Position numbers and translations under genes: made by a program
Notes under the pieces: model-generated
What the model was told of the DNA's origin: nothing
What the model saw: the letters and a program-made list of their open reading frames with translations, nothing else
Database searches by the model: none
Source: Bradyrhizobium diazoefficiens
GTDB taxonomy: Bacteria > Pseudomonadota > Alphaproteobacteria > Rhizobiales > Xanthobacteraceae
Assembly: GCF_016599855.1 (NCBI RefSeq)
Contig: NZ_CP067041.1
Span: forward strand, 5,394,001 to 5,458,000
Direction of reading: 5' to 3'
DNA length: 64,000 bases
In this document: piece after piece, positions 1 to 8,959 of the stretch
Layout: the number at the start of each line of letters is the position of its first letter
Position numbering within the stretch: the stretch's first letter is position 1

Positions 1-313
1 GTAGTCAACGTTAGCAGGCTTTTCAACCGGAAAGCATGGATACGGTTTGATGCAAATGCCGCAAATCCCACGATTGCGCCACGAAAACGCATCCGCAGGG
101 TGTGCTGATGCGTTTTGGACCATGCAGAGTTGCAGAGACGACAGGCCTCATCCTAAGCCGCCTTCAGCCCGGACGCTTGATCCTCCTCAATCCGGGAAAA
201 CTCCGCGTCACCAGCCGACGACAGCCTTTGACGGAAGTCAAGGACTGGTCGCGTTCTCGATTTAAGGGTTACCCTGGATTGCGGCCGAACCGCTTGGCGC
301 CTTCATCTGCAAT
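1..313. other. left-edge intergenic stretch, no supported gene
   Basis: No convincing coding region is visible before the kinase gene at 314. A short + frame (about 102-329) has a stretch loosely like the end of a Crp/Fnr helix-turn-helix domain, but it overlaps the next gene and has no convincing start. I see no clear promoter, terminator or repeat. Confidence 0.4.
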
Positions 314-1873
314 ATGCCGGCAGGTATGACAGACAATTCTGCGACCCAAGAACGGATCTTCACGGCACTGACTGCTCATCCCGGCGTGAAGCGGATCGAT
401 ACGCACGCGGCTTCGGTCTTCCTCGACGGGACGCGCGCGCTGAAGATCAAGCGGGCTGTCAAGTATCCGTTTCTCGACTATTCGACACTCGAGAAGCGCA
501 AGGCAGCCTGCGAGGAGGAGATCAGAATCAACCGGCCGTTGGCGCCCCAAATCTACCACCGCGTCGTGGCGATCACAGAGGAGCCCGACGGATCGGTGAA
601 AATCGACGGCGGCGGCGGGCCGATCGAATATGCCGTCGACATGTTGCGCTTCGACGAGAATCGGACCCTGGATCATCTGGCAAACGCACGACAGTTCGAT
701 TCGGACCTTGCGTCGGCCATTGCCGACGCGATCGCAGCTTCGCACGCGGCAGCGGCCCCTACCGCCGGTGAGGGTTGGGCTTCCTCCATCCCTGCCCTGA
801 TCGAGGGCAACAGCAATGGTCTGCGGAACGGCAATCACTTTCCTGCCGCGGAGATCGAACGACTCGCGCAGGCCTCCCACGCGGCATTCCTGCGCACCCG
901 CCCCTTGCTGGAGGAGCGGGGCCGCGGAGGATTTGTGCGCCGTTGCCACGGCGACCTGCATCTTGCGAATATCGTGTTGATCGAGCAGCAGCCCGTACTG
1001 TTCGATGCGATCGAGTTCGACGCTCAAATAGCGACTGTCGACGTGCTCTACGATCTCGCGTTCACGCTCATGGACCTGTTGCGTCACGATCAGCTGCTCG
1101 CCGCAAATGTCGTCCTGAATCGGTATCTTGCCGCGACGCCGCCCGAAAATCTCGATGCGCTCGGCGCGCTGCCGCTGTTCATGTCGCTTCGCGCCGCGAT
1201 CCGCGCCCAGGTGGCGCTGGCACGGCTGAAGCCGCCGCATTCCAACGAGGCCGGCATTCTCGACGAAGCACGCCGCTATTTTGATCTTGCCCGGGCGTTG
1301 ATCACGCCTCCGGCTCCGCGCCTGATCGCGGTGGGCGGACTGTCGGGCACCGGCAAGACTGCTTTGGCGCGCGCGCTCGCGCCCACTGTCGCGCCACAGA
1401 CGGGCGCGATCGTGTTGCGCAGCGACGTCATCCGCAAGCAGATGTTCGGGGTCGCCGACACGGAGCGGCTGCCGCCATCCGCATACACGCCCGAGCTTGC
1501 GGAGCGGGTTTACGCGGCATTAGCCGAGCGCGCCCGGCGCGTGCTGGCTCAGGGACATTCGGCGATCGTTGACGGTGTGTTCGCTCGCGAATTTGAACGA
1601 GACGCATTCACCACGCTGGCAAGGGATTGCGACGTGCCTCTTGCAGGCCTCTTCCTCGTCGCGGACCTGCCGACCCGACAGGCACGAATCGGCGGCCGCC
1701 ATGGCGATGCATCCGACGCCACGCAAGAGGTTGCCGCGTTGCAAGAGCACTATAATATCGGCCATATCGGTTGGACGACAATCGATGCATCCGGGACGCA
1801 AGCGCAGACGCTCCAGAGCTGCCGGAACGCGATCGCTGAGGGCAGGCAAGGCAATCTGATTGGCGCGGGCTAG
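314..1873 (+). CDS. bifunctional aminoglycoside phosphotransferase-like / AAA_33 kinase protein
   Basis: This 519-residue protein fuses two phosphoryl-transfer folds. The N-terminal part resembles the APH/choline kinase fold, with the catalytic-loop motif HGDLHLANI near residue 212 followed by a DAIEFD metal-binding segment. The C-terminal part is a P-loop kinase with the Walker A motif GGLSGTGKT near residue 339. The architecture is common in proteobacteria but its substrate is unknown. ATG at 326 (MTDNSA) is an alternative start. The CHAD gene begins 1 base after the stop, so the two are probably co-transcribed. A cytoplasmic role is inferred because no signal or membrane segment is seen. 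Confidence 0.85.
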   Translation: MPAGMTDNSATQERIFTALTAHPGVKRIDTHAASVFLDGTRALKIKRAVKYPFLDYSTLEKRKAACEEEIRINRPLAPQIYHRVVAITEEPDGSVKIDGGGGPIEYAVDMLRFDENRTLDHLANARQFDSDLASAIADAIAASHAAAAPTAGEGWASSIPALIEGNSNGLRNGNHFPAAEIERLAQASHAAFLRTRPLLEERGRGGFVRRCHGDLHLANIVLIEQQPVLFDAIEFDAQIATVDVLYDLAFTLMDLLRHDQLLAANVVLNRYLAATPPENLDALGALPLFMSLRAAIRAQVALARLKPPHSNEAGILDEARRYFDLARALITPPAPRLIAVGGLSGTGKTALARALAPTVAPQTGAIVLRSDVIRKQMFGVADTERLPPSAYTPELAERVYAALAERARRVLAQGHSAIVDGVFAREFERDAFTTLARDCDVPLAGLFLVADLPTRQARIGGRHGDASDATQEVAALQEHYNIGHIGWTTIDASGTQAQTLQSCRNAIAEGRQGNLIGAG

Positions 1874-1874
1874 G

Positions 1875-2849
1875 ATGGCGCGACCCACCACGAGTTCGAG
1901 GGCGACCGGCCGCGCCAAGCCGCCGGCGAGCCGTACGCTGCCCGGCCGCCTCAGCCCCGGCATGGCCTGCGACACCGCCTTTCGGATCATCGCCCGCCGC
2001 CATCTCGCTGCCGTCCTCGCCGAGCATGAGGGCACTTGCCGTGGGGATCCGGACGCGCTGCATCAGATCCGAATCGCGCTGACCCATTTGCGGACCGCTA
2101 TTCGCTTCTTTGCGCCCATAGTCAACGATGCGCTCCGACCCAAAGTCTGGGCCGAGTTGAAATGGCTCAACAGCCAGCTCGGCATGGTGCGGGACCTTGA
2201 CGTGGCGATTGAACGCGTGGTCGCCGAGACCGGCGACGAGCTCGCCGTGATCGCCGAACTCCAGCATTGGGACGAAAAGCGCGCCGAAAGCCATCGCCTG
2301 CTCGCCCGCGCGCTGCAATCGGCGCGATATCGCCGCCTGGTCGAGCAGACCTCGAGCTGGATCGAGAGCGGCCCCTGGTCGACCCGGCGCAGCAAGGAGG
2401 CCATCAGGCTGCGCCGCTGCCCGCTCGCCGACCACGCGACGGCGCAACTGACCGATTGGGAAACGACTCTGCTCAGGAAGGCCCGGAAGCTGCCCAAGCT
2501 CGACGTCGAGAAACGGCACAGGCTGCGGATCCTCAACAAACGAGTGACCTATTCGATCGAGTCGCTGCAGGATCTGTTTGCCGACACGTTGCTGAGGAAG
2601 CAGAAGTCGATCCTCAAGCAATTGCGCAGGGCGCAAAAATCCCTCGGAAAGCTGAACGATGATGCGCGCGGTCAGACCCTGGCGGCATCCTTAAACGAGG
2701 CCGTCCCCGAGGCGCATATTCGCTTCCTCAACCGCAAGCGGGAGAAGAAGCTGCTGCGAACGGCTTCGGAAGCCTACCGCAAACTGGGGAAAGCCAAGCC
2801 GTTCCGCTCCTCAGACCTCGCGCCGAATGCGCAGCCCGAGGAGCGCTAG
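1875..2849 (+). CDS. CHAD domain-containing protein
   Basis: The 324-residue product has the conserved histidine/basic pattern of a CHAD domain (DALHQIRIALTHLRTAIRFF near residue 60, then LNSQLGMVRDLDV), and a second helical half with HRLRILNKRVTYSIE. CHAD domains are alpha-helical and bind polyphosphate through conserved basic residues. Here no CYTH triphosphatase domain is attached. An in-frame ATG at 1860 lies inside the upstream kinase gene; ATG at 1875 follows an AGG-containing stretch and is preferred. The tight spacing to the upstream phosphotransferase suggests a linked phosphate or nucleotide function, which is inference. Confidence 0.8.
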   Translation: MARPTTSSRATGRAKPPASRTLPGRLSPGMACDTAFRIIARRHLAAVLAEHEGTCRGDPDALHQIRIALTHLRTAIRFFAPIVNDALRPKVWAELKWLNSQLGMVRDLDVAIERVVAETGDELAVIAELQHWDEKRAESHRLLARALQSARYRRLVEQTSSWIESGPWSTRRSKEAIRLRRCPLADHATAQLTDWETTLLRKARKLPKLDVEKRHRLRILNKRVTYSIESLQDLFADTLLRKQKSILKQLRRAQKSLGKLNDDARGQTLAASLNEAVPEAHIRFLNRKREKKLLRTASEAYRKLGKAKPFRSSDLAPNAQPEER

Positions 2850-2903
2850 ATCAACGGGCGCGCCGATCACGCGAAAGCAAGCTGAGCGCGAGCGGTACGA
2901 TTT

Positions 2904-3365
2904 TCAGAGCGGGATGACAGCGGTGGCTTCGATCTCGACACGCGCCGCTTTCTCCACAAGACGGACGACCTGGACCAGCGCCATCGCGGGATAATGCGCA
3001 CCGAAGACCGTACGGTAGACCTTGCCGAGCTCCTTCAGATTCGTCTGGTATTCGTCCATGTCGACGACGTACCAGGTCAGACGCACCAGATGCTCGGGCC
3101 GCGCACCGGCCTCGGCAAGGATTTCCGCGATGTTGCTCAGCGTCTGGCGCACCTGCGCGACAAAGCCATCCGCGAGACGCTCCTCCGCATCCCAGCCGAT
3201 CACTCCGCCGGTGACGACGATCCGCCCTTCGGCAGCCATGCCGTTAGCATAGCCCTTGGGCATCGGCCAACTGGAGGGCTGGAGCACCTGCACCTTCGAG
3301 CGGGTCTCGTCATCGTCGGTCGGCAGCACCGCGAGCGGTGGGCCTTTCGGCGTCGTCATGGACAA
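2904..3365 (-). CDS. RidA family (YjgF/YER057c/UK114) protein
   Basis: A 153-residue RidA-fold protein with the family features GRIVVTGGVIGWD, a central helix region (QTLSNIAEILAEAG) and a C-terminal VEKAARVEIEATAVIPL segment. RidA proteins hydrolyse reactive enamines/imines to ketones plus ammonia. It sits 15 bp downstream of the aromatic CoA ligase gene on the same strand, so it is probably translated from the same transcript. In a 2-aminobenzoyl-CoA pathway it could help remove the amino group after ring reduction; this is inference. The TTG at 3365 is better placed relative to a GAGG sequence; ATG 3359 is an alternative. Confidence 0.85.
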   Translation of the reverse strand: MSMTTPKGPPLAVLPTDDDETRSKVQVLQPSSWPMPKGYANGMAAEGRIVVTGGVIGWDAEERLADGFVAQVRQTLSNIAEILAEAGARPEHLVRLTWYVVDMDEYQTNLKELGKVYRTVFGAHYPAMALVQVVRLVEKAARVEIEATAVIPL

Positions 3366-3380
3366 TTCGTGATCCTCATC

Positions 3381-5066
3381 TCATTCTGCCGCGACACCCG
3401 AGGACGCCGCCTGCGCCAATTGCCGCAAGGCGAAGCGTTTCAACTTGCCGGTCTCGGTCTTCGGCAGTTGCGTTACGAACTCGATCGCGCGCGGATATTT
3501 GTACGGCGCGATCTCGCGTTTGACATGCTCCTGCAAGTCGGCTGCGAGCTTTGCATCCGGCGTCACGCCAGGTGCGGCAATGACATAGGCCTTCACAATC
3601 ATCCCGCGCGCCTCGTCCGGCGCACCGATGACACCGCACTCAGCGACGGACGGATGCGTGAGCAGCGCGGCTTCCACATCCGTGCCAGCGATATTGTATC
3701 CGGATGACACGATCATGTCGTCGGAGCGCGACTGGTACCAGAAATAGCCGTCGCTATCCATGAGATAGGTATCGCCGCTGATGTTCCAGCCGTTCTGGAC
3801 ATATTTCCGCTGCCGCTCGTCGGCGAGATAGCGGCAGCCGGTCGGCCCGCGCACCGCGAGCTTGCCCATCGTGCCCGGCGGCAAATCATTGCCGTCATCG
3901 TCGACGATCTTCGCCTCATAGCCGGGCACGGGCTTGCCGGTCGCGCCTGGACGGATTTCGTCCTCGGTCGCGCTGATGAAGATGTGCAGCAGCTCGGTCG
4001 AGCCAATCCCGTCCATCAATTTGATACCGGTGGCCTTCAGCCAGGCATCGAATGTCGGCTTGGGCAGCGTCTCGCCGGCGGAGACGCATTTTCGCAGTGA
4101 GGAAATGTCATGGCCCGGCAGCTTACTGATCATGGCGCGATACGCGGTCGGTGCCGTGAAGCAGACTGTGGTTTTGTACTGCTCGATCGCCGACAGCATG
4201 TCGTCCGGCGTCGTCTTCTCCAGAACGACGAAGGAGGCGCCAATATGCATGGGGAACAGCACGCCGCCGAAACCGAATGTGAAAGCGAGCGGCGCGGAGC
4301 CGATGAAACGGTCCTTCTGTTCGGCCCGCAAGATGTTGCGCGCGTAGCCGTCGCACACAGCCAGCATGTCCCGGTGGAAATGCATGGTGCCCTTGGGATC
4401 GCCGGTCGTGCCCGACGTGAAGGCGATTAGGCAGATATCGTCAGCGGCGGTATCGATCGCCGCAAAGTCAGCGCTCGCATCGGCGATCAGTGCCTCGAGC
4501 GAGTCGGGAGCACCGTTGCCCCAATAGACCACGTGTTTGAGACCGGGCGCAGCCAGCTTCGCCTTCTCCATCTCATCCGAGAGTTTTCCGTCGCAGAGCG
4601 CGAGCGTGATCTCCGCTTTCTGGATCGGATAGGACAGCTCCTTGGCGCGCAGCAACGGCATCGTCGCCACGCAAATGCCGCCGGCCTTGATCACCGCAAG
4701 ATAAGTCGCAACCATCATCGGACTGTTGGCGGAGCGCAGCAGCACGCGTCCACCGGTGACGAGACCGAGCTTGCCGACGAGCACGCTGGCGATGCGGTTC
4801 ACCAGCGCCTGCAGTTCGCGGTAGGTGTAGCTGACGGCGGGACTGATGACGCAAGGCGCATCCCCGTGCCCTTGTTCGACCCAGCGATCGAGAAAATAGC
4901 TGACGCAGTTCAATCGCGGCGGATATTGCAGCTCCGGCCGCGTGAAGATGAACTCCGGCCAGAGCTCGGGCGGCGGCAGATGCTGCCGCGCGAACGTGTC
5001 GGCATGGGCGGTCGCAGCATTTGCGTCATGCGAGCCCGAGAATTGAACCTTGGCGGCGTTGGCCAT
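3381..5066 (-). CDS. benzoate/2-aminobenzoate-type CoA ligase (AMP-forming)
   Basis: A 561-residue adenylate-forming enzyme. The phosphate loop FTSGTTGDPKGT lies near residue 217, the GIGSTELLHIF motif near 350, the hinge SRSDDMIVSSGYNI near 460, and the catalytic lysine motif PKTETGKLKR near 543. The family activates an aromatic acid to its CoA thioester using ATP. Proximity of a fused aminobenzoyl-CoA monooxygenase/reductase and RidA makes 2-aminobenzoate the best substrate guess, with benzoate or salicylate as alternatives. The start has a strong AAAGGAG site. A near-perfect palindrome at 5119-5132 lies about 52 bp upstream, so control by the adjacent MarR gene is likely. Confidence 0.88.
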   Translation of the reverse strand: MANAAKVQFSGSHDANAATAHADTFARQHLPPPELWPEFIFTRPELQYPPRLNCVSYFLDRWVEQGHGDAPCVISPAVSYTYRELQALVNRIASVLVGKLGLVTGGRVLLRSANSPMMVATYLAVIKAGGICVATMPLLRAKELSYPIQKAEITLALCDGKLSDEMEKAKLAAPGLKHVVYWGNGAPDSLEALIADASADFAAIDTAADDICLIAFTSGTTGDPKGTMHFHRDMLAVCDGYARNILRAEQKDRFIGSAPLAFTFGFGGVLFPMHIGASFVVLEKTTPDDMLSAIEQYKTTVCFTAPTAYRAMISKLPGHDISSLRKCVSAGETLPKPTFDAWLKATGIKLMDGIGSTELLHIFISATEDEIRPGATGKPVPGYEAKIVDDDGNDLPPGTMGKLAVRGPTGCRYLADERQRKYVQNGWNISGDTYLMDSDGYFWYQSRSDDMIVSSGYNIAGTDVEAALLTHPSVAECGVIGAPDEARGMIVKAYVIAAPGVTPDAKLAADLQEHVKREIAPYKYPRAIEFVTQLPKTETGKLKRFALRQLAQAASSGVAAE

Positions 5067-5118
5067 CGCACGCTCCTTTGCGTATGGAAAGCACCCGGCA
5101 GCACTAACTGAGGAAACA

Positions 5119-5132
5119 TTTTAGGCTTAAAA
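5119..5132. promoter_or_regulatory. putative MarR operator, site 1 (upstream of the CoA ligase)
   Basis: TTTTAGGCTTAAAA is a 14-base near-palindrome between the MarR gene and the ligase gene it precedes on the minus strand. It matches five other sites in this cluster (5758, 5827, 11346, 13094, 13172). Operator function is inferred from position, symmetry and recurrence. Confidence 0.65.
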
Positions 5133-5214
5133 CAATTCGACGCAATAGCAGATTTTGGCATCCCAAGCGTTTTCGTGCGGCAAAAGGGGATTGGCGGCTG
5201 CCAGGCCGGCGGAC

Positions 5215-5706
5215 TTAAGGCCGGCGACGCGCGGCAGATTTCTGCGCCGAGGCCTTGGTCTTGGCCAGCAGCCGCATCAGTTCGCGCACGTCCTTCGGCG
5301 TCAAATCGGCGAAGAGATCGGCAATCCAGGTTTCGTGTTCCGCGGCCATCCTGCGAAACTCGGCGCGACCGAGCTTTGTGAGACGGATCACCTGGACGCG
5401 GCGGTCGGTCTCCGAGGTGCGGCGGTCGAGATGACCGGATTCCACCAAACGCTCGACCAGGCCGGTGACATTGCCGTTGGACACCATCATGCGCTTGGAG
5501 ACGTCCGACAGCGTCATGCCATCGGGCGCCTTGTCGAGTTGGGCCATCAGATCGAAACGGGGCAGCGTGACGTCAAAGCGCTGCCGCAGGCGGCCGCGGA
5601 CCTCGCCTTCGATCAACGTGGTGCAGGTGAGCAGACGCAGCCACAGCCGAAGCTCTTCGGCATGGTCCTCCGGCGTTTCGACTGCCTTGGTTTCAGAATC
5701 GAGCAT
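5215..5706 (-). CDS. MarR family transcriptional regulator
   Basis: A 163-residue protein with a MarR winged helix: LSDVSKRMMVSNGNVTGLVERL forms the recognition region and RTSETDRRVQVIRLT the wing with its typical D-R pair, flanked by dimerisation helices. MarR proteins commonly repress aromatic catabolism and are released by the aromatic acid or its CoA thioester. The gene lies between the ligase and a divergent binding-protein gene. Two operator-like sites (5758, 5827) lie in its upstream region and a third (5119) downstream, suggesting autoregulation and control of the whole 3-19 kb cluster. Confidence 0.9.
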   Translation of the reverse strand: MLDSETKAVETPEDHAEELRLWLRLLTCTTLIEGEVRGRLRQRFDVTLPRFDLMAQLDKAPDGMTLSDVSKRMMVSNGNVTGLVERLVESGHLDRRTSETDRRVQVIRLTKLGRAEFRRMAAEHETWIADLFADLTPKDVRELMRLLAKTKASAQKSAARRRP

Positions 5707-5757
5707 CTCGATCTAGTCATTTGCGGCCGGCACTGGCGCCGGCGGATTCCCACAATA

Positions 5758-5771
5758 TTTTCAGCTTCAAA
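5758..5771. promoter_or_regulatory. putative MarR operator, site 2 (upstream of marR)
   Basis: TTTTCAGCTTCAAA lies 51 bp upstream of the MarR start codon in the divergent region between marR and the binding-protein gene. It fits the six-site consensus with two changes in the half-sites. A role in autoregulation is inferred. Confidence 0.55.
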
Positions 5772-5826
5772 TAAATCCGGGCCGGCCGCAAGTCCAAAGC
5801 TGCAACAATCGACCGCACGTGAATTT

Positions 5827-5840
5827 CTTTAGGCTTCAAA
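5827..5840. promoter_or_regulatory. putative MarR operator, site 3 (marR / binding-protein divergent region)
   Basis: CTTTAGGCTTCAAA followed by TAATT. It is the second operator-like site in the 278 bp divergent region and lies about 144 bp upstream of the substrate-binding protein start. It is closely similar to site 2, 69 bp away. Confidence 0.55.
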
Positions 5841-5984
5841 TAATTGGCGCGCCGCTTGCATGCGCCGCCGTCCGCAAGATGGTGACGCCTTGAGGGTAGC
5901 TTGCCGCGAGTGCCGTCATCGGCATAAGCTCGGATCGGAGTACGTGGCTTGCAGAACGAGCCCTGATGTCGAGGGGGACAGATC

Positions 5985-7160
5985 ATGAAGACGCAACTGA
6001 CCTTGGCTGTGACTGCCTTGTTGCTCGGCACCGCAATGAGCCCTGCCTTTGCCCAGGAGAAGATCAAGCTCGGCGTGATCGTGACCCTGTCGGGACCTGC
6101 CGCCGCGCTTGGCCAGCAAGTTCGTGACGGCTTTGCGCTCGCGGTGAAGGATCTCGGCAGGAAGATGGGTGGCCGCGATGTCGAGGTTATCGTGGTCGAC
6201 GACGAACTGAAGCCCGACGCGGCCGTGACCAAGGTCAAGGGCCTGCTCGAGCGCGACAAGGTCGACTTCGTGGTCGGCCCGATCTTCTCCAACATCCTCC
6301 AGGCGATCCATCGGCCTGTCACGGAATCGAAGACCTTCCTGATCAGCCCCAATGCCGGCCCGTCGACTTTTGCCGGCAAGGACTGCAACCCGTTCTTTTA
6401 TGTGACGTCGTACCAGAACGACCAGGTGCACGAGATCCTCGGCAAGGTCGCGCAGGATCGCGGCTACAAGCGCATGTACCTGATGGTGCCGAACTACCAG
6501 GCCGGCAAGGACTCGGTCGCCGGCTTCAAGCTCGACTACAAGGGCGAGATCGTCGAAGAATCCTACATGCCGCTGAACACGCTGGACTTCCAGCCGGAAC
6601 TTTCCAAGATTTCGTCGCAGAAGCCGGATGCGGTGTTCACGTTCATGCCGGGCGGTCTCGGCGTCAACCTCGTCAAGCAGTACAAGCAGGCTGGTCTCGC
6701 CGACAGCATTCCGGTGCTCTCGGCCTTCACGGTGGATGAATCGACACTGCCGGCGCAGCAGGACGCGGCCGTCGGCATGTTCGGCGGCGCGAACTGGGCA
6801 CCCAATCTCGACAATTCCCAGAGCAAGAAGTTCGTCGCCGCCTATGAGGCCGCCTATAGCAGCGTGCCCGGGACCTATGCCATGCAAGGGTACGACGCGG
6901 CGATGCTGATCGACAGCGCGGTCAAAGGCGTAAAGGGTGATCTCTCCAACAAGGACGCCGTGGCAGCGGCCCTGAAGAAGGCGGACTTCACGTCCCTGCG
7001 CGGTTCGTTCAAGTTCAACACCAACGGCTATCCGATCCAGGATTTTTACCTGACAAAGGTCGCCAAGCGCCCGGACGGCAAATTCCAGACCGAGATCGTC
7101 CAGAAGGTCTTTGCGAATTACGGCGACCGCTACGCCAAGGACTGCAAGGCGGCGAACTGA
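5985..7160 (+). CDS. branched-chain amino acid/aromatic-type ABC substrate-binding protein
   Basis: A 391-residue periplasmic binding protein of the Leu/Ile/Val (Peripla_BP_6) class. It has a clear Sec signal peptide (about residues 1-23, ending SPAFAQ) and then the typical opening KIKLGVIVTLSGPAAALGQQVRDG. Relatives in aromatic clusters bind benzoate-like acids, so uptake of the cluster's substrate is inferred. No permease or ATPase genes of this class accompany it in the window, so it must share a transporter encoded elsewhere. A GAGGGGGA ribosome site precedes the ATG. Transcribed divergently from marR, with operator-like sites in between. Confidence 0.88.
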   Translation: MKTQLTLAVTALLLGTAMSPAFAQEKIKLGVIVTLSGPAAALGQQVRDGFALAVKDLGRKMGGRDVEVIVVDDELKPDAAVTKVKGLLERDKVDFVVGPIFSNILQAIHRPVTESKTFLISPNAGPSTFAGKDCNPFFYVTSYQNDQVHEILGKVAQDRGYKRMYLMVPNYQAGKDSVAGFKLDYKGEIVEESYMPLNTLDFQPELSKISSQKPDAVFTFMPGGLGVNLVKQYKQAGLADSIPVLSAFTVDESTLPAQQDAAVGMFGGANWAPNLDNSQSKKFVAAYEAAYSSVPGTYAMQGYDAAMLIDSAVKGVKGDLSNKDAVAAALKKADFTSLRGSFKFNTNGYPIQDFYLTKVAKRPDGKFQTEIVQKVFANYGDRYAKDCKAAN

Positions 7161-7188
7161 GGCCGCGTCGCGTTAAGGGAGGACTGCA

Positions 7189-7647
7189 ATGAAGAGCGAA
7201 ATCACCGGCATCACGCGGGCCAATGAAGGCATCCAGGGCATCTCCTGGAACATCCTCGGCCAGACCTATGTGCCGAAGAGCAATACCGAAAACAGCTTCT
7301 CCTGGCACGCCACGCTGCCGCCGGGCACATTCGTGCCGCCGCACATCCATCCCGACCAGGACGAGTATCTCTACATGCTGGAGGGCAAGCTCGACTTCAT
7401 GCTCGGCAATTCCGAGGCGCAGGCAACGCCGGGAGACCTCATCCGTCTGGGCATGGGTGTGCCGCACGGCATCTTCAACAAGTCGGACCAGACTGGCAAG
7501 GTGCTGTTCTGGGTCTCGCCGACCCGCAAGCTGTTCGACCTGTTCTGGGGCCTCCACAACATGAAGGAACAGAAGCCTGAGGACGTGGTGGCGATGGCGG
7601 CCGAGTTCAACATCCACTTCCTGCCGCCGCCGCCCGGCGCCGGCTAG
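7189..7647 (+). CDS. cupin domain-containing protein
   Basis: A 152-residue single-domain cupin. The first motif is PPHIHPDQDEYLYMLEGKLDF (histidines and glutamate in the usual metal-ligand spacing) and the second is GDLIRLGMGVPHGIFN. Cupins of this size include dioxygenases, isomerases and binding proteins, so the reaction is not assignable. It starts 28 bp after the binding-protein gene with a GGGAGG ribosome site, so the two form an operon and probably belong to the aromatic pathway. It converges on the flavin monooxygenase gene with only 8 bp between stops. Confidence 0.82.
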   Translation: MKSEITGITRANEGIQGISWNILGQTYVPKSNTENSFSWHATLPPGTFVPPHIHPDQDEYLYMLEGKLDFMLGNSEAQATPGDLIRLGMGVPHGIFNKSDQTGKVLFWVSPTRKLFDLFWGLHNMKEQKPEDVVAMAAEFNIHFLPPPPGAG

Positions 7648-7655
7648 CGGTCGTT

Positions 7656-8906
7656 TTAGGCCCGCACCGCCGCGAGCCCCGGTACCGCGGCGAAGCCAGC
7701 TTTGGTGGCATAGCCGCGGACGATGGCCTCGCGCTGGGAATAGCTCAGCACGTTGTCGACATTGTCGAACCCGTCGGGCGCCAGTTGCTCGACGGCGTCA
7801 ATGACGCCTTCGGGGCCGCCGCGGCGGTTGGAGCGGACGATATCGGCGGTCATCGGCAGCCGCTTCTTCTCGTACTGGATCAACGCCTGGCGCGGATGCT
7901 CGGCGCGCACCAGCGCGTCGGCAAGACAGCGCGCGTCGAGTATTGCCTGCGAAGCGCCATTGGAGCCAACCGGATACATGGGATGCGCGGCGTCGCCGAG
8001 CAGCGTGACGCGCCCCGATGACCAATACGGCAAGGGATCACGATCGCAGGTGGGATATTCGTAGAACTCGGGCGTCGCCGAAATCAGGCTCTTCACGTCG
8101 ATGTACGGCACGGAGAAGCGCGCGACATGCGGCATCAGCTCCTCGCGCCGGCCAGGCCGCGACCAGTCCTCTTTCCGCGGCGGCGGCGCATTGCCCTCAC
8201 CCACCCTCACCAGGACCGCCCAATTGGTCAGACGGCTCGCCGGGCTCGATCCCTCCGCGATCGGATAGACCACCACCTTGGCATTGAGGCCGCCAGCGAC
8301 GATCATCGACTTGCCGGTCAGGAACAGTGGCCAGTCACGCGCACCGCGCCACAGCATCAGGCCGTTCCAGCACGGCGGCCCCTCGTTCGGGAACAGCGTG
8401 TCGCGAACCCGCGAATGGATGCCGTCGGCGCCGATCAGGATATCGCCGCGCGCGGTGTGAATGTGCGCACCGGCACGATCGAAGAAATAGGCAGTGACAC
8501 CGCCTTCGTCCTGCGTGAACGCACCAAGCCGGCAGCCGGTGTGGATTGCATCTGCCCCGAGCCGCTCTTCGACAGCGCGATGGATGACGCTCTGAAGGCG
8601 GCCGCGATGAATCGAGAACTGCGGCACGTCATGGCCAGCGTCCACGCCGCGGGCTTCGCGCCAGACCTCCTGGCCATGCCGGTTGAGATAGTAGAGCTGG
8701 TCGGTACGGATCGCGACGTCGTCGAGCTTTTGCAGCAGGCCAAGGCTGGCAAGCTCGCGCATGGCATGCGGCAGCGTGTTGATACCGACGCCGAGCTCAC
8801 GGATCGTATCGGATTGCTCGAAAATCTCGCACCCGATGCCACGGGCCCGCAGCATCAGAGCCGTGGTGAGACCACCGATGCCACCACCGACGATAATCGC
8901 CTTCAT
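7656..8906 (-). CDS. FAD-dependent aromatic-ring monooxygenase (class A flavoprotein)
   Basis: A 416-residue single-component flavoprotein hydroxylase. The N-terminal dinucleotide motif is VGGGIGGLTTALMLRARG, the middle has the ILIGADGIHSRVRD (DG) motif, and GRVTLLGDAAHPMYPVGSNG is the second FAD motif. Members such as salicylate hydroxylase use NAD(P)H and oxygen on an aromatic ring. Substrate is unknown; the neighbourhood suggests an aromatic acid feeding the CoA pathway or an alternative route. ATG 8906 with GGAG upstream is preferred to the in-frame GTG 8921. It lies 53 bp downstream of the fused oxygenase/reductase gene on the same strand. Confidence 0.87.
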   Translation of the reverse strand: MKAIIVGGGIGGLTTALMLRARGIGCEIFEQSDTIRELGVGINTLPHAMRELASLGLLQKLDDVAIRTDQLYYLNRHGQEVWREARGVDAGHDVPQFSIHRGRLQSVIHRAVEERLGADAIHTGCRLGAFTQDEGGVTAYFFDRAGAHIHTARGDILIGADGIHSRVRDTLFPNEGPPCWNGLMLWRGARDWPLFLTGKSMIVAGGLNAKVVVYPIAEGSSPASRLTNWAVLVRVGEGNAPPPRKEDWSRPGRREELMPHVARFSVPYIDVKSLISATPEFYEYPTCDRDPLPYWSSGRVTLLGDAAHPMYPVGSNGASQAILDARCLADALVRAEHPRQALIQYEKKRLPMTADIVRSNRRGGPEGVIDAVEQLAPDGFDNVDNVLSYSQREAIVRGYATKAGFAAVPGLAAVRA

Positions 8907-8959
8907 CGCCCACAACTCCACTCAATACACAGGCAACGAGGTTAACGTTGCACGGGCGA

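Noticed and set aside
102..329. Small + frame with a segment loosely like a Crp/Fnr C-terminal helix-turn-helix (LILSRLQPGRLILLNPGKLR)
   Set aside because: Similarity is short, there is no ribosome site or upstream regulator domain, and the end overlaps the kinase gene; coincidence or an old remnant cannot be told apart.
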